From JAWOJF01 sp046481785 (lineage in GTDB: Bacteria > Bacteroidota > Ignavibacteria > Ignavibacteriales > Ignavibacteriaceae): DNA of 7,140 nt. Where the stretch lies: the NCBI GenBank assembly GCA_046481785.1, contig JAWOJF010000129.1, positions 1 to 7,140 of the forward strand, read 5' to 3'. Position 1 is the first letter of the stretch, and every line of letters starts with the position of its first letter. Positions 5,965 through 7,140 of the stretch are shown here, piece after piece. The position numbers and the translations under genes were made by a program. A model generated the notes under the pieces. That model was not told the origin of the DNA and searched no databases. It saw only the letters and a list, made by a program, of their open reading frames with translations.

Positions 5965-6726
5965 TTATACATTTACTTCAGCAGGCTGATCTTTAATCCA
6001 GTCATAACCTTTTTCTTCAAGTTCAAGTGCTAATTCTTTTGAGCCGGATTTGACTATCTTGCCTTTATAAAGTACATGAACAAAATCCGGAACAATATAA
6101 TTTAACAATCTCTGGTAGTGGGTAACCACGATAGTGGCATTATCTTTTGATTTTAATTTGGTTACACCGTTTGCTACAATCCTCAATGCATCTATATCAA
6201 GACCGGAATCAGTTTCATCAAGAATAGCAAGTTTAGGTTCAAGCACTGCCATCTGGAAAATCTCATTCCTTTTTTTCTCACCACCGGAAAAACCTTCATT
6301 AACTGCGCGGCTCAACAAATTTTGTTCCAGTTCAACCAGTTTCATCCTGTCTTTTATTAAGGTTAAAAATTCCATAGCATCATATTCTTCCTGTCCTCTG
6401 TATTTACGGATCTCGTTTACAGCAGTTTTAAGAAGATTAGTATTGCTTACCCCGGGAATCTCAACCGGATACTGGAATGCAAGGAACACTCCTTCGCGTG
6501 CACGGTCTTCAGGTGAAAGCTCAAGCAGGTTTTTTCCGTTGTAAATTACTTCACCTTCAGTTACTTCATATTCTTCTCTGCCTGCGAGCACCTGCGCAAG
6601 TGTACTTTTACCTGAGCCGTTTGGGCCCATTATAGCGTGTATTTCTCCGGCATTAACTTTAAGGTCTATTCCTTTAAGTATTTCTTTACCGTCTATGTTT
6701 ACATGTAAGTTTTTTATTTCGAGCAT
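5965..6726 (-). CDS. sufC: SufC, ABC-type ATPase of the SufBCD scaffold
   Basis: This is a 253-residue cytoplasmic ABC ATPase that energises SufB/SufD rearrangement during cluster assembly and is not a membrane transporter. All nucleotide-binding motifs are present: Walker A GPNGSGKST (34-42), Q-loop FQYP with Q85, the SufC-typical signature FSGGEKKRNE (146-155), Walker B LAILDE (166-171) with D-loop SGLD (174-177), and the switch H203 in VTHYQRLL. The signature and the DETDSGLDIDAL block separate SufC from transporter ATPases. AGAAGG (6734-6739) lies seven bases before the ATG. The gene starts 16 bp after the shortened DUF5615 gene rather than after sufB, its usual neighbour. Confidence 0.96.
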   Translation of the reverse strand: MLEIKNLHVNIDGKEILKGIDLKVNAGEIHAIMGPNGSGKSTLAQVLAGREEYEVTEGEVIYNGKNLLELSPEDRAREGVFLAFQYPVEIPGVSNTNLLKTAVNEIRKYRGQEEYDAMEFLTLIKDRMKLVELEQNLLSRAVNEGFSGGEKKRNEIFQMAVLEPKLAILDETDSGLDIDALRIVANGVTKLKSKDNATIVVTHYQRLLNYIVPDFVHVLYKGKIVKSGSKELALELEEKGYDWIKDQPAEVNV

Positions 6727-6733
6727 TTAATTA

Positions 6734-6739
6734 CCTTCT
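6734..6739 (-). promoter_or_regulatory. Ribosome binding site AGAAGG for sufC
   Basis: On the minus strand AGAAGG lies seven bases before the sufC ATG (6724-6726). It sits just beyond the stop codon of the DUF5615 remnant, so sufC can be translated independently of that upstream frame. Confidence 0.6.
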
Positions 6740-6742
6740 AAT

Positions 6743-6925
6743 TTAATTTTTTAATCCATCCTTATTAACGATAATAATTTCGGATGATTCATTTTCTACA
6801 GCTTTCCTAATTAAAGAACCGTTCTTTATACCTGTCCATCCAAGTTCCCGTACTGTGAATACATTGAATTCACCAAAAACTTCTTTTATTCTAACAGGTA
6901 AACATTCGTCAGCAAGAATTTTCAT
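6743..6925 (-). CDS. Truncated DUF5615 PIN-like protein (toxin-like partner of a DUF433 protein)
   Basis: This is a 60-residue protein that matches the N-terminal half of DUF5615 PIN-like proteins, which are usually about 110-120 residues. The opening MKILADECLP has the conserved acidic pair D6/E7 of the PIN-like fold. The block VRELGWTGIKNGSLIRKA (25-42) is typical of the family. It then stops soon after IIIVNKDGLKN, where relatives continue from a VD+NL motif. The expected Asp appears to be N54, and the C-terminal half is absent in all frames before sufC begins. The ATG is three bases after the stop of the DUF433 gene, the usual antitoxin-then-toxin order, so translation is probably coupled. 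It is likely a non-functional remnant of a toxin-antitoxin-like pair, though a short functional variant cannot be excluded. The family call is fairly sure; toxicity is not shown. Confidence 0.7.
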   Translation of the reverse strand: MKILADECLPVRIKEVFGEFNVFTVRELGWTGIKNGSLIRKAVENESSEIIIVNKDGLKN

Positions 6926-6928
6926 TTT

Positions 6929-7140
6929 CTAAATAGTACCAGCGGTTAACAATAATTCTGCTTCTTTTAGAATCTGAACTACCTGTTCGTTGGTGACGGA
7001 AGAGAAATCTACTAAAAAATCTTCAACAGAATCCCCGGTTTCCAGATAATCAAAAAGATTTTTTATTGGTACTCTTGTACCTTTAAAAACTGGTGTTCCA
7101 CTTAAAATTTCGGGATTAATTTGAATGACATTTGATTTCA
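6929..7140 (-). CDS. DUF433 family antitoxin-like protein, 5' edge of gene at or just past the window end
   Basis: The frame runs from the right edge to a TAG at 6929-6931 and gives 69 visible residues. INPEILSGTPVFKGTRVPI is the family's diagnostic block, followed by LFDYLETGDSVEDFLVDF and a helical tail ending in TAGTI. DUF433 proteins are about 70-80 residues with a helix-turn-helix-like fold, and are commonly encoded immediately before DUF5615 PIN-like genes as presumed antitoxin and toxin. The last two bases of the window read TG on the minus strand, so an ATG beginning one base outside would give MKSNVIQINPE, and the gene may be complete but for that base. It lies upstream of sufC in the same direction and could share transcripts with the suf genes. 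DNA-binding autoregulation is inferred from the family. Confidence 0.82.
   Translation of the reverse strand, partial: KSNVIQINPEILSGTPVFKGTRVPIKNLFDYLETGDSVEDFLVDFSSVTNEQVVQILKEAELLLTAGTI

Noticed and set aside
6134..6544. Long open frame on the plus strand opposite sufC
   Set aside because: It is fully antisense to a gene with every ABC motif intact, its Ser/Arg/Phe-rich translation resembles no family, and no ribosome site is evident.

Overview
The window is a suf-type iron-sulfur cluster assembly operon on the minus strand. It is flanked on the left by a convergent, partial membrane transporter gene and on the right by a toxin-antitoxin-like gene pair. The DNA is AT-rich, SufU replaces SufE/SufA, and a bacilliredoxin and a SufT-like protein sit in the operon. 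Weak Shine-Dalgarno sites are common. Together these suggest the Bacteroidota/Chlorobiota/Ignavibacteriota (FCB) group. This placement is an inference from gene content and composition, not a proven identification.

Layout from left to right. Positions 1-92 are strikingly GC-rich (64 of the first 90 bases are G or C, against 30 of the next 90) and look foreign to everything that follows. From about 93 to 1253 on the plus strand lies the C-terminal three quarters of a YfcC-family (C4-dicarboxylate carrier/ArcD-like) membrane transporter. Its end overlaps by 11 bp the end of a minus-strand Rrf2-family regulator (1243-1716) that carries three cysteines suited to an Fe-S sensor. Reading on in the minus-strand block are a BrxA/BrxB-type bacilliredoxin (1801-2334), a SufT/MIP18-type DUF59 protein (2441-2788), SufU (2785-3240), SufS (3240-4514), SufD (4522-5859) and SufC (5965-6726). 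Upstream of sufC are a shortened DUF5615 PIN-like protein (6743-6925) and a DUF433 antitoxin-like protein that runs off the right edge (6929-7140).

How the genes work together. Transcription runs right to left. SufS takes sulfur from cysteine and SufU accepts it, helped by the SufT-like protein. The SufC ATPase with SufD forms part of the scaffold on which the cluster is built. The bacilliredoxin probably keeps protein thiols in this oxygen- and thiol-sensitive pathway in the right state. The Rrf2 protein at the distal end is the obvious candidate Fe-S sensor for feedback. sufB, normally next to sufC, is not in this window; the DUF433/DUF5615 pair occupies that place.

Non-coding structure is concentrated in three gaps of about 85-105 bp: rrf2/bacilliredoxin (three adjacent perfect inverted repeats), bacilliredoxin/sufT (one bulged dyad) and sufD/sufC (one nested stem-loop). 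No stretch over 300 bases lacks a gene. I saw no tRNA, rRNA, CRISPR array or insertion sequence. The most notable observations are the probable chimeric junction at the left edge and the decayed toxin-antitoxin-like module against sufC.
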